Source: Candidatus Geothrix odensensis (GTDB taxonomy: Bacteria > Acidobacteriota > Holophagae > Holophagales > Holophagaceae). From it: 64,000 bases of DNA. The stretch covers positions 434,001-498,000 of the forward strand of contig JADKCH010000001.1 of NCBI GenBank assembly GCA_016714685.1, given 5' to 3'. The position numbers and the translations under genes were made by a program. The first letter of the stretch is position 1. Each line of letters opens with the position of its first letter. The notes under the pieces are model-generated. The model ran no database searches and was not told where the DNA came from. It saw only the letters and a list, made by a program, of their open reading frames with translations. Shown here one piece after another: positions 44,672 through 53,328 of this stretch.

Positions 44672-45385
44672 ATGGCACCCATGCCCCGCATCCTCCTCCT
44701 CGAAGACGACGTCGAAATCCGGCTGGGCCTGGAGCAGCACCTCCAGCGGGAGGGCTTCAGCCTCATCCCCGTCGGCACCGGCCGGGATGCCCTGCTGGCC
44801 CTCAACGCGAGCGGCCCCAAGCTCGACGCGGCCCTGTTGGATCTCAGCCTGCCCGACATGGACGGCCTGGACGTCCTCCGGGCCATCCGGACCCATGCGA
44901 CGCTGCGGGCCCTGCCCGTGCTGCTGGTGACGGCCCGCAGCGAAGAGATCGATCGCGTGCTCGGCCTCGAGCTTGGCGCCGACGACTACATCTCCAAGCC
45001 CTTCTCGGCCCGGGAGCTGGCCGCCCGCCTCCGGGCGATCCTCCGGCGCTCGACGCCCTTCGAAGGCACCGAGCGCACCTCCCAGCTGTCCTTCGGCCCC
45101 ATCCACGTGGACCTGGACATGCACACCGCCCGGGTGGATGGCCGCCTGGTGGAGCTGACCCGGCGGGAGTTCGAGCTGCTGGCCTACTTCCTTGCCAACC
45201 CTCGGCGGGTCCTGACCCGCGAGAAGATCCTCCAGCAGGTCTGGGGCCTCGAATACCTGGGCGAGAGCCGCACCATCGACGCCCATGTCCGGCGGGTCCG
45301 GGCCAAGCTCGGCGAGGTTGCCGCGGAGGCCATCGAGACCGTGGTGGGTGTCGGCTACCGGCTGGGCGGGCCTGCGGACTCCTGA
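44672..45385 (+). CDS. phoB: PhoB-like response regulator (OmpR family)
   Basis: DNA-binding regulator of phosphate-starvation genes. The 237-residue protein has a receiver domain with acidic residues in LLLEDDVE, phospho-acceptor Asp in LLDLSLPDMDG and Lys in YISKPFSARE, then a winged-helix effector (TRREFELLAYFLANPRR, IDAHVRRVRAKLG). It is the last gene of the pst operon. The final 31 bases overlap phoR, which runs in the opposite direction. Identification as PhoB rests on location and domain layout. Confidence 0.85.
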   Translation: MAPMPRILLLEDDVEIRLGLEQHLQREGFSLIPVGTGRDALLALNASGPKLDAALLDLSLPDMDGLDVLRAIRTHATLRALPVLLVTARSEEIDRVLGLELGADDYISKPFSARELAARLRAILRRSTPFEGTERTSQLSFGPIHVDLDMHTARVDGRLVELTRREFELLAYFLANPRRVLTREKILQQVWGLEYLGESRTIDAHVRRVRAKLGEVAAEAIETVVGVGYRLGGPADS

Positions 45386-46722
45386 GGTTCCACCTGCGGC
45401 GGCAGGATCACCCGGAAGGTGGCGCCCTCTCCAGGAGGGCACTCCACGGCGACCTCACCGCCCATCAGGCGACACAGGTGCTTCACGATGGCCAGGCCCA
45501 GACCCGTGCCAGGCTTGGCCTTCGCGGCCTGGGCCCGGTAGAAGCGCTCGAAGATGCGGCCCTGCTCGGACTCGGGAATGCCAGGGCCCTGGTCGTGTAC
45601 TTCCCAGACCTGCCCCTGCTGGGTGACCCGCACGGCCAGTCGGACCTGGCCTCCTGCCGGGCTGAACTTCAGGGCATTGGATAGCAGGTTCTCCAGCACC
45701 TGATGGAGCCGCAACGGGTCAGCCAGGACCGTCGCCTTCTCGGGCGCTTCCACCTCCAGGGCCAGGTCGACCCCGCAGGCTGTGGCCCGGGGCTGGAAGT
45801 CCCGCAGCAGCGTGTCGAGGAAGTCCCCGAGGTCGAGGGTCACCGGGGCCAAGTGCAAGGCCCCGCTCTCGATGCGGCTCAACTCCGAGAGGTCCCCCAG
45901 CAGCAGGGTGAGGCGATCCACCGAGCGCATGATGGACTGGGCGCTGGCCCGCGCAGGGCCTTCCAGGCGCTCGTCCTGAAGGTTCTCCGCGGCGATGCGG
46001 ATGGCGGTCACCGGCGTCTTGAGCTCGTGGCTCACGTTGGAGATGAACTTCTGGCGGGTGGTTTCCAGAGCCTCCTGGCTCGTGATGTCATCCAGGGTGA
46101 GGAGCACTCCGCTCACCGAACCGAGGGGCGCGAACGGCAGGGCGCGGACCCTCAGAGTCCGGCCTGCCCGCGCCAGACGCCACTCGCAGGATGCCCCCAG
46201 GAAGGCCTTCTGGATCCCATCCTGCCCGGCCGGATCCCGGAACACCTCGCCCACGCCCATTCCCTTGGCCAGGGGGGCACCCAGGCCCAGGTGCCGCTGG
46301 GCCGCCGGATTGAACTGCTCCAGCCGGCCGGAAGGGCCAAAGAGCAGCACGCCCTCCTCCAGGCGCGCCATGATGCCCGGCAGCAAACGATCCTCCCGCG
46401 CGGCCCGCTCCTTCAGATCATCGTTCTCCCGCTCCAGGGCCGACCAGGCCCCTGGCAGGTCCTCGATGCTTCGCGGCCGGGTCCCCCCGAGGAGCTGGCT
46501 GAGCGGCTCGGCCAGGGGCCACACCTGCCAGCGCGCCATGAGGAGCAGGACCAGGGCCAGGGTGACGAGGGAGCCGGCCGTCCAGACGAACGAGGCTCCC
46601 TTGTGGACGCTCAGGCCCAGGCCGAAACCCAGGAAGGTCATGGAAACCAGGCAGATCAGGGCACGGCCAAAGAAGACCGGGATCCCCGATCCGCCACTGC
46701 GCTGAGATTCCGGCTCATCCAT
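45355..46722 (-). CDS. phoR: Phosphate regulon sensor kinase, PhoR-like
   Basis: A 455-residue histidine kinase with two N-terminal membrane helices (about 20-37 and 45-62) and almost no periplasmic part, as in PhoR. A PAS domain is near residues 108-215 (LEEGVLLFGPSGRLEQFN), the HisKA histidine is H232 in SNVSHELKTP, and the HATPase has NLLSNALKFSP, DQGPGIP and GTGLGLAIVKH. It is tail-to-tail with phoB, overlapping it by 31 bases, instead of following phoB in the operon as is usual. It is divergent from the second phoU-like gene with 117 bp between the starts. Confidence 0.85.
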   Translation of the reverse strand: MDEPESQRSGGSGIPVFFGRALICLVSMTFLGFGLGLSVHKGASFVWTAGSLVTLALVLLLMARWQVWPLAEPLSQLLGGTRPRSIEDLPGAWSALERENDDLKERAAREDRLLPGIMARLEEGVLLFGPSGRLEQFNPAAQRHLGLGAPLAKGMGVGEVFRDPAGQDGIQKAFLGASCEWRLARAGRTLRVRALPFAPLGSVSGVLLTLDDITSQEALETTRQKFISNVSHELKTPVTAIRIAAENLQDERLEGPARASAQSIMRSVDRLTLLLGDLSELSRIESGALHLAPVTLDLGDFLDTLLRDFQPRATACGVDLALEVEAPEKATVLADPLRLHQVLENLLSNALKFSPAGGQVRLAVRVTQQGQVWEVHDQGPGIPESEQGRIFERFYRAQAAKAKPGTGLGLAIVKHLCRLMGGEVAVECPPGEGATFRVILPPQVEPQESAGPPSR

Positions 46723-46774
46723 GTCCTCCGACCATACACCGGGGCCGGTTCCGCGCCCAGCGGGCGGGGCCGAA

Positions 46775-46792
46775 TTTACGCTCCAGTTACAC
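46775..46792. promoter_or_regulatory. Possible PhoB-type site between phoR and the PhoU-like gene
   Basis: TTTACGC and GTTACAC, starting 11 bases apart, read on the minus strand as GTGTAAC-TGGA-GCGTAAA. They resemble a degenerate Pho box, with one good half (6 of 7) and one poor half. It sits in the 117-bp divergent promoter region. Confidence 0.3.
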
Positions 46793-46839
46793 CCCTCGAC
46801 CCACTACAGTTGAAGGTTGAACGATCGTTGGAGATCCCC

Positions 46840-47487
46840 ATGTCCTTGAATGCCCTGATGCGCTGGCTCAAACCCCGGGAGATGGTCTTCTTCGACCTTC
46901 TGGAATCCGCCGCCGCCAACGCCTACCAGGCTTCGCAGCTCTTCGACCTGGAGATCCGCACCGGCGATCCCGTCCGCTTCGCGGAGCTGCGGCGCCAGAT
47001 GAAGGACCTGGAACACATCGGCGATGACCTGACCCGCGAGATCATGGACCGGCTGAACCAGACCTTCGTCACGCCCATCGAGCGGGAGGACATCATGTCC
47101 CTGGCCCACGCCCTCGATGACGTGGTCGATTCCCTCCACGCAGTCTGTGAGCGGCTCATCCTCTACCGGATCACGCACATCATGCCGGCCGTCACGGAAA
47201 TCAGCTCCATCATCGTCGAGGGCTCCGGCGAGATCCTGCACCTCATCCGGTCCCTGCGGAACATGTCCAACCAGAAGGAGATCCGGGACCGCATCCGGCG
47301 GGTGCACACCCTGGAGAACAAGGCGGACTCCATCTACCACGCCGCGCTGGCCCAGGTCTTCGAGGATCCCAAGGACGCCATCGAGCTGATCAAGTGGAAG
47401 GAGCTCCTCAACCGCATCGAGGAGGCGACCGACCGGATCGAGCTCGTGGCCAAGGTGGTGGGCTCCACGGTCATGAAGAACGCCTGA
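46840..47487 (+). CDS. PhoU-like DUF47 family phosphate transport regulator
   Basis: A 215-residue helical protein of the DUF47 (YkaA/Pit-accessory) group, related to PhoU by fold but distinct in sequence. Acidic motifs typical of these metal-binding bundles are EHIGDDLTREIMDRLNQ and RIEEATDRIELVAKV, with ALDDVVDSLHAV in the middle. Genes of this group are regularly placed just before a Pit-type phosphate permease, as here (7-base gap), and are thought to modulate it. The start at 46840 begins MSLNALMRW. Confidence 0.88.
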   Translation: MSLNALMRWLKPREMVFFDLLESAAANAYQASQLFDLEIRTGDPVRFAELRRQMKDLEHIGDDLTREIMDRLNQTFVTPIEREDIMSLAHALDDVVDSLHAVCERLILYRITHIMPAVTEISSIIVEGSGEILHLIRSLRNMSNQKEIRDRIRRVHTLENKADSIYHAALAQVFEDPKDAIELIKWKELLNRIEEATDRIELVAKVVGSTVMKNA

Positions 47488-47494
47488 GTCCCTG

Positions 47495-48511
47495 ATGATC
47501 GAAGTCTTCCTCATTCCCTCCCTGGCGGTGCTGGTCCTGTTGGCCTGGGGCATCGACTACATCAACGGGTTCCACGACACCGCCAACTCCATCGCCACGG
47601 TCGTGAGCACGGGCGTGCTGCCGGCCAAGTACGCCCTGGTGATGTCGGCCACCCTGAACTTCGCCGGGGCCCTGGCCGGGACTTCGGTCGCCACCACCAT
47701 CGCCAAGGGCATCGCCGAAAGCAACCACGTGGTGCCCGCGGTCATCGCCGCGGCCCTGATGGCGGCCATCACCTGGGACCTCCTCACCTGGTGGTTCGGC
47801 ATCCCCTCCAGCACCAGCCACACCCTGCTGGGCGGACTGGCCGGCGCCGTGGTGGCCCACGCGGGCTTCGATGCCCTGCACATGAAGAAGCTCAAGGAGA
47901 TCGGAGCCTTCATCATCATCTCCCCGGCCATGGGTTTCCTGGTGGGCATGCTCCTCATCCTGGTCATCCTGTGGATCGTGCGGCGCAGATCCAGCCACAA
48001 GGTCAACATCGTGTTCCGGAAGGCGCAGCTCGTCAGCGCCGCCGCCATGTCCTTCACCCACGGCCAGAATGATGCCCAGAAGGCCATGGGGATCATCTGC
48101 CTCGCGCTCATCGCCTACAAGTTCCACCTGCCCCTGGATGCCAAGCTCAAGGTGGTCGTCCCCCTCTGGGTGAAGATCGGCAGCGCCACCTTCATGGCCC
48201 TGGGTACCGCCTCCGGCGGCTGGAAGATCATCAAGACCATGGGCTCGAAGATCGTGAAGCTCCGCCCCATCCACGGCTTCGCCGCGGAAACGGCCGCCGC
48301 GGCCGTCCTCTTCACCACGGCGCACTTCGGCATTCCCGTCAGCACCACCCACAGCATCACCGGCGCCATCATGGGCGTCGGCGCGACCATGAACGCCAGT
48401 GCGGTGCGCTGGGGCGTGGCCGGGAACATCATCGTGGCCTGGGTCCTGACCATTCCCATCAGTGCGCTCCTAGCCGCCGGGTTCCTCAAGCTGGTGGCGC
48501 CCTACTTCTGA
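47495..48511 (+). CDS. pit: Inorganic phosphate transporter, PiT family
   Basis: Low-affinity, ion-coupled import of phosphate (as metal phosphate). The 338-residue protein has about ten membrane helices and the two inverted PiT signature repeats: GFHDTANSIATVVSTGVL near residues 25-40 and SFTHGQNDAQKAMG near 190. SSTSHTLLGGLAGAV and VSTTHSITGAIMGVG form the matching second half of each. It follows the DUF47 gene and probably forms one transcript with it. Together with pst the cell has both high- and low-affinity phosphate uptake. Confidence 0.93.
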   Translation: MIEVFLIPSLAVLVLLAWGIDYINGFHDTANSIATVVSTGVLPAKYALVMSATLNFAGALAGTSVATTIAKGIAESNHVVPAVIAAALMAAITWDLLTWWFGIPSSTSHTLLGGLAGAVVAHAGFDALHMKKLKEIGAFIIISPAMGFLVGMLLILVILWIVRRRSSHKVNIVFRKAQLVSAAAMSFTHGQNDAQKAMGIICLALIAYKFHLPLDAKLKVVVPLWVKIGSATFMALGTASGGWKIIKTMGSKIVKLRPIHGFAAETAAAAVLFTTAHFGIPVSTTHSITGAIMGVGATMNASAVRWGVAGNIIVAWVLTIPISALLAAGFLKLVAPYF

Positions 48512-48699
48512 TCCAGTCGTTCCCGCGAAGTGGCAGGGATGCATTCCTCCCGTCACAGCCACGCCCTACACTTGCCTTCCCTGCGCCGCGGATGCCCGTC
48601 ACCGCTTGGTTCCACTGTATTTCCGTGAAGTTGGCGTCGCCGCCATACCCCCGTCATCGCCGAAGCCGATCCTGGTCCTGAACCCAGGGAGGCACGACC

Positions 48700-49236
48700 A
48701 TGACGATCGAGACCCTCACCCAGCATCCAGAAGGGGCGCGCTACACCGTCCGCCCCTTGGGAAGTTCAGATTACGTCCACCTCCGCCGCCTGGAGGCCGA
48801 AATCTGGTCCGGCGATGGCGCCGGCGAACTCTGCCCCCACTACCTGCGCCTCTGCACCGAGCTCTACCGCGACTGGTGCTTCCTCGCCTTCGATGGCGAG
48901 CGTCCCGTGGGTTACGTGCTGAACTTCGTCGCCGGCACCACGGTGTACTGCGCGACGCTGGCCGTGCACCCCGAGTACCAGAAGGGCCGGGTCAACTACC
49001 TGCTCATCCGCGCCATGGTGTCCAAGCTACTCAACGAGAACATCGAGGAGTGCCGCTTCCTGGTGGAGCCGGGGAACAACGACGCCCGCAGCGTCCACAA
49101 CGCCCTGGGGGCCCGGGTGGTGGAAGAGGTCCAGGACTTCTACGGCCCCGGCGACACGCGCCTCTGGTCCGCCATCACCAAGGATGACCTCGAGCGCGTG
49201 CGGGCCCGCTACACCCGCCTGAAGCTGGTCAGCTAG
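48700..49236 (+). CDS. GNAT family N-acetyltransferase
   Basis: A 178-residue protein with a GNAT fold: YTVRPLGSSDYVHLRRLEAEIW at the N-terminus, LAFDGERPVGYVLNFVAG for strand 4, and the CoA-binding region VHPEYQKGRVNYLLIRAM, followed by FLVEPGNNDARSVHNALGARV. The substrate is unknown. GGGAGG precedes the start by 7 bases. It is immediately followed by the plsC gene (GTG one base later), suggesting one operon through the agmatinase-family gene. The 188 bases upstream of it show no gene. Confidence 0.8.
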   Translation: MTIETLTQHPEGARYTVRPLGSSDYVHLRRLEAEIWSGDGAGELCPHYLRLCTELYRDWCFLAFDGERPVGYVLNFVAGTTVYCATLAVHPEYQKGRVNYLLIRAMVSKLLNENIEECRFLVEPGNNDARSVHNALGARVVEEVQDFYGPGDTRLWSAITKDDLERVRARYTRLKLVS

Positions 49237-49926
49237 GTGTCCCTGATGAGCTGGACCGGCGTCCTCTGGCCCACCTTCGCCATCCTGCCGCGCCTGGCTG
49301 CCGGCGCCGAGCCGCAGTCCGGCATGCACCGCTGGGCGCGGCGCATGGTGCCGGCGCTCGGGGTGGATCTGGAGGTTGTCGGCCACCCACGGACCGATGT
49401 CCAGCTGTGGGTGTCGAACCACCTGAGCTGGGTGGATCCAGTGATCCTCATGAGCCTGCGGCCCATGGGCACCATCGCCAAGGGCGAGGTCGCCAGCTAT
49501 CCCCTCATCGGCCGATGGGCGCAGAAATCCGGCATCCACTTCGTGGACCGCTCGGACGCCACCAGCCGCGCCGCGGCCCTCGCCAGTTTCACGGCCTCCC
49601 TCCACAACGGCCGCGACATGCTGCTGTTTCCGGAGGGCACCACCACCCGCGGCGATCATCTGGCCGGCTTCTACGAGGGCGGCCTGCGCGCGGCCTTCGA
49701 CCTGGGCCTGCCCGCCCAGCCCCTGCGGATCGCCAGCCCCGCGCCGCACTACCCCTGGACCGGCAGCGAAACGCTCCTGCCCCACCTCCGGACCCTCTTC
49801 GGCACCCGCACCCAGGTCACGGTCACCGCCGAGGAGACCCTCTATCCCGCTGATTTCTGCGATCCCGCCTCCTGGATCACCGCCTTCCGATCCGCCCTCA
49901 CTCCCCGGAGTTCCGATGTCCGCTGA
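49237..49926 (+). CDS. 1-acyl-sn-glycerol-3-phosphate acyltransferase-like (PlsC)
   Basis: A 229-residue LPLAT-family protein that would add the second acyl chain to lysophosphatidic acid or another acyl acceptor. The catalytic motif is NHLSWVD (HxxxxD), motif 3 is FPEGTTTRG, and GTIAKGEVASYPLIG provides motif 2. It starts with GTG directly after the GNAT gene and ends 11 bases inside the next gene. Related forms acylate ornithine lipids, so the acceptor is uncertain. Confidence 0.82.
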   Translation: MSLMSWTGVLWPTFAILPRLAAGAEPQSGMHRWARRMVPALGVDLEVVGHPRTDVQLWVSNHLSWVDPVILMSLRPMGTIAKGEVASYPLIGRWAQKSGIHFVDRSDATSRAAALASFTASLHNGRDMLLFPEGTTTRGDHLAGFYEGGLRAAFDLGLPAQPLRIASPAPHYPWTGSETLLPHLRTLFGTRTQVTVTAEETLYPADFCDPASWITAFRSALTPRSSDVR

Positions 49927-50854
49927 AACCCTCATGCAGGGCCTCCGCACGGGATTGACCCCCTTCCTCGGGCTGCCGCTGTGCATCGATCCCCGGCCCG
50001 CCACCGGCGTGGTGCTGGGTGTGCCCTGCGATGCGGGCGTGATCAACCGGCCGGGCGCCCGGCTGGGCCCCTGGGCCCTGCGGGCCGCCTCCATGGGCGT
50101 CGGCTCTCATCCCATGCCCGAGCGGCTCCGGGAGGGCCGCCCCGAGCTGGGCCCAGCGGCTGCCAAGGGCTGGCTCGACGGCGGCAACATCCCCACCCTG
50201 CCCTTCTCGCTGGGGGAAGCCCTCGAAACAGTGCAGGCCACCGTGGGCGCCTGGGCCCTGACCGGCAGCCGCACCCTGATGCTGGGCGGCGACCACTCGC
50301 TCACCCTCGGCGCCCTCCGCGCCCTGGCCCGCCAGCATGGCCCGCTGGGCCTGCTGCACCTGGACGCCCACCCGGACGCCGCGGACGGCGCGGCCTGGGG
50401 CACGGACATCCACCACGGCACCTGGCTGCGGCAGGCCCTGGAGGAGGGCCTGCTGGATCCTGACCGCGTGGTGCAGGCCGGCCTCCGGGCCCCCCGCTTC
50501 GATGATGACGAACTGGCCTTCCTGCAGGGCGTCGGCGTGCGCATGTGGACACCGGCGGACCTCCGCGACCCGCTGTTGTCGCTCCAGCTGAAGGAAGATC
50601 TCGCGGCCGTGGGCGCCGGGCCCGCCTACCTGAGCCTGGACCTGGACGCCCTCGATCCCGTCCTCGTGCCCGCCGTGGCCGAGCCGGTGCCCGGGGGCCT
50701 GAGCCTGGCCGAGACACTGCGCCTCATCCACGCCGCCCGCCTGTGGCCGGAACCCTGGGTCGGCGCCGACCTCATGGAGCTGGCCCCCACGCTCGAGGGC
50801 GCCGAGGCCAGCGCCCGCGTGGCCGTCCACCTCGCCCTCCACCTTCTCGCCTGA
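49916..50854 (+). CDS. Arginase/agmatinase family hydrolase
   Basis: A 312-residue ureohydrolase with a binuclear manganese site. The ligand motifs are GGDHSLTLG, HLDAHPDAADG and LSLDLDALDPVL, in the order and spacing of the family. It would hydrolyse a guanidino compound such as agmatine, guanidinobutyrate or formiminoglutamate; the substrate loop does not allow a choice. It begins inside the plsC end and is followed by an unknown gene, so it is likely co-transcribed with lipid and acetyltransferase genes. Confidence 0.85.
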   Translation: MSAETLMQGLRTGLTPFLGLPLCIDPRPATGVVLGVPCDAGVINRPGARLGPWALRAASMGVGSHPMPERLREGRPELGPAAAKGWLDGGNIPTLPFSLGEALETVQATVGAWALTGSRTLMLGGDHSLTLGALRALARQHGPLGLLHLDAHPDAADGAAWGTDIHHGTWLRQALEEGLLDPDRVVQAGLRAPRFDDDELAFLQGVGVRMWTPADLRDPLLSLQLKEDLAAVGAGPAYLSLDLDALDPVLVPAVAEPVPGGLSLAETLRLIHAARLWPEPWVGADLMELAPTLEGAEASARVAVHLALHLLA

Positions 50855-50862
50855 GGTCCCCC

Positions 50863-51366
50863 ATGCTGCCCACCGGCGCGCCCATCGAAGCCTTCCTCCT
50901 GCACATCGGCCCCCTGACCTGGGATGACCTGGTCACCGGCTACGACTTCGGCTTCCTCACCTCTCTTGAGATCCAGATCGCGGCGCCGGGCGAGGGGCCG
51001 GCCGTCCAGCGGCTGCGGGCCCTGGAGGGGGCCGCCCTCAAGCATTTCGAAGCGCACCTGTGGGCCGCCTGCGCCGAGGCTGTGGGCAAGACTCCGCGAC
51101 CCGGCAACTCCCGCTGGTCCCAGGCCCAGGACCGTTGGCGCGAGGCAGTGCTGCGCGAGGCGCTGGCCACCGAGAGCACCGCCACCCAGTTGGCCGCCCG
51201 GGTGGAGCGGCTCTACGAGCAGGTGGGCTGCCCCGAGGACATGCTGGGCATGCTGAAGCCCTCCAGGGCCTGGTCCGGCACGCCCGCCACGGTGGATCCC
51301 ACCGCCGTCCAGCACTTCCTGGATCGCTCCCGCAGTGGCGCCAGACGCTTCGGGGCGGCCTCCTAG
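50863..51366 (+). CDS. Uncharacterised protein
   Basis: A 167-residue protein with no recognised domain. It is soluble by appearance, with a Trp-rich N-terminal stretch (FLLHIGPLTWDDLVTGYDFG) and a helical, charged middle. The ATG at 50863 follows the agmatinase stop by 8 bases, and the next gene starts 27 bases after its stop, so it belongs to this gene run. Codon use resembles the neighbours, supporting it as a real gene. Confidence 0.65.
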   Translation: MLPTGAPIEAFLLHIGPLTWDDLVTGYDFGFLTSLEIQIAAPGEGPAVQRLRALEGAALKHFEAHLWAACAEAVGKTPRPGNSRWSQAQDRWREAVLREALATESTATQLAARVERLYEQVGCPEDMLGMLKPSRAWSGTPATVDPTAVQHFLDRSRSGARRFGAAS

Positions 51367-51393
51367 GTCTGTGGCACTCTGGAGGACTCCGGA

Positions 51394-53328
51394 GTGCCGA
51401 TGGCCGCGTCAGACCCCAGTTTGGACATGCTTCTCAGCGGAGATGGGCCCAAGCTGGAGCCCCTGCTCCGCTGGCTGCTGGAGGCCTCTCCGGTGGCCTC
51501 CGTGGATGGGGAGTCCCGTCGCACGAGCCGCCTGAGGCGACTGCAGGAGGCCTTGGCCGAGCAGGACCTGGCCGCCACCCTGGCCGAGGAGTGGAACCAT
51601 GCCTCGGCCATCCGGCTCCTGGCGGAGACCGGCCTGCCGGACCGGACCTCCCTGCTGGGCGAAGGCTTTCTCCGCCTGGTGGATCGGATCATCCCCCGCC
51701 TGGATGCCGAGGGGGATCTCTACGCGCTGCTGGACCGGCTGGGTCTGGCCGAGGCCGATGCCGCCTGGATCGAGGGCCTGCCCGTGGATCTGCGGGCCGC
51801 CTGGGGCCGCCTGGTGAAGCCGCCCGTGGACATCTGGGTGCATGCCGCGCAGCTGCTGGCCCACCGCGCGGCTGCCGTGGGGCTGTCCAGGGACCTGCTC
51901 AGTCTGGACCCGGCCGGCAGCGATGCGGATTCCCCCTTCTTCAACCTGTCCCGCGCCGTGCGAGAACGGGGCGAGCGGCCGCAGGATCCCGAAGCCCGCC
52001 TGGCCTGGGAGCACTGCCGGGCGGAGTGTGCCAGGGCCCTGGACCAGGCCCAGGACCGGATCGAGGAGAAGGGGGTGTCCACCGACCTGGTCTTCCGCCT
52101 CGAGCTGCTGCAGGCCCAGCTGGAGCGCATCGCCCAGCTCCTGGCCTTCGTCTCCGGCGATGGCGATGGCACGGCCTTCGCCGCGGAGCTGGTGCGCGGA
52201 AGCGCCTCCCAGCATGGAGTCATCGCCCTGGTCCGCACCACCGTCAAGCGCCTGGCCCGGAAGGTCGTCGAACACACCGGAGAGACGGGCGAGCACTACA
52301 TCGCCCGCGATCGCCGGGAATGGCGGCTCATGGGCTGGTCCGCCGCGGGCGGCGGCGTCCTCACGGCTGGCACGGCCCTCTTCAAGTACGGTCTTTCCGC
52401 CCAGCCCCTGGCGCCCCTGCTGATGGGGCTCTCCCTGGCGCTCAACTACGCGGGCAGCTTCTTCCTCATGCAGCTGCTGGGCTTCAGCCTGGCCTCCAAG
52501 CAGCCCGCCATGACCGCCGCGGCCCTGGCCAGGGCCCTGGAAGCCGATGCGGACCAGACCCGCGAAATCGACCTCGTCGCCGCCATCACGCGCACCCAGG
52601 TCATCGCCACCCTGGGCAATGTCTGCGCCGCCATCCCCGGGGCCCTGGGCATCGCCGCGTTGTGGATCTGGCTGAGTGGCCACGGCCCCCTCAGTCCGGA
52701 CACCGCCCAGCACAGCCTCCATGGCAACCACCCCTTTCATGGCTGGGCGCTGCTCTTCGCCGCGGCCACGGGCGTGCTGCTGTGGCTCTCCAGCCTGGCG
52801 GCCGGCTGGGCCGCCAACTGGAGCGCCTATCGCCGCCTGCCGGAGGCGCTGGCCCAGAGCCACCGGATTCGGACCCTCCTCGGCGCGGACCGCGCCACCG
52901 CCCTGGGTCGCTTCGTCCACCGGCACATTTCCGGCTTCGTGGGCTATGCGGCCCTCGGTGGCCTGCTGGTCTTCGTGCCCATGGCCTTCGCCTTCGCCGG
53001 CATCCACCTGGAGGTGCGCCATGTGACGCTCCAGGCCGCGGCGCTGGCCCTGGCCTCGGCCAGCCTCTGGGCCCAGGGCACCCTGCCCTGGGCGGAAGTC
53101 CTCTGGGGACTGCTGGGCGTCGGCCTCATCGGCGCCTTGAACTTCGCGGTGTCCTTCGCCCTGGCCCTCTGGACCGCCCTGCGCGCCCGCGACCTCAGCG
53201 GCAGGGCCAGCCGCCACCTCTGGTGGAGCATCCTCAAGGCCTTCAACCGCGAACCTGGCCGCTTCCTCTTCGCCCCGAAAACCAGTGATACCCTCGAATC
53301 CCCCCACCCAGGAGAAAACCATGCGTAG
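51394..53328 (+). CDS. Gcr-family (PF10136-like) membrane protein
   Basis: A 644-residue protein. The first ~330 residues are helical and soluble; the C-terminal half has about six membrane helices. It resembles the family annotated as site-specific recombinase Gcr after a gonococcal gene: EHYIARDRREWRLMGW, ALNYAGSFFLMQLLGFSLASKQPAMTAA and the downstream helices fit that family. A polytopic membrane layout argues against recombinase activity, so only the family name is used. No recombinase catalytic residues are visible. It overlaps the following DUF2911 gene by 8 bases. Confidence 0.75.
   Translation: MPMAASDPSLDMLLSGDGPKLEPLLRWLLEASPVASVDGESRRTSRLRRLQEALAEQDLAATLAEEWNHASAIRLLAETGLPDRTSLLGEGFLRLVDRIIPRLDAEGDLYALLDRLGLAEADAAWIEGLPVDLRAAWGRLVKPPVDIWVHAAQLLAHRAAAVGLSRDLLSLDPAGSDADSPFFNLSRAVRERGERPQDPEARLAWEHCRAECARALDQAQDRIEEKGVSTDLVFRLELLQAQLERIAQLLAFVSGDGDGTAFAAELVRGSASQHGVIALVRTTVKRLARKVVEHTGETGEHYIARDRREWRLMGWSAAGGGVLTAGTALFKYGLSAQPLAPLLMGLSLALNYAGSFFLMQLLGFSLASKQPAMTAAALARALEADADQTREIDLVAAITRTQVIATLGNVCAAIPGALGIAALWIWLSGHGPLSPDTAQHSLHGNHPFHGWALLFAAATGVLLWLSSLAAGWAANWSAYRRLPEALAQSHRIRTLLGADRATALGRFVHRHISGFVGYAALGGLLVFVPMAFAFAGIHLEVRHVTLQAAALALASASLWAQGTLPWAEVLWGLLGVGLIGALNFAVSFALALWTALRARDLSGRASRHLWWSILKAFNREPGRFLFAPKTSDTLESPHPGENHA

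Noticed and set aside
51060..53288. Long + strand frame of 742 residues overlapping the Gcr-family gene.
   Set aside because: Gly/Ala/Pro/Arg-rich shadow frame; the 644-residue frame has membrane helices and a family match.
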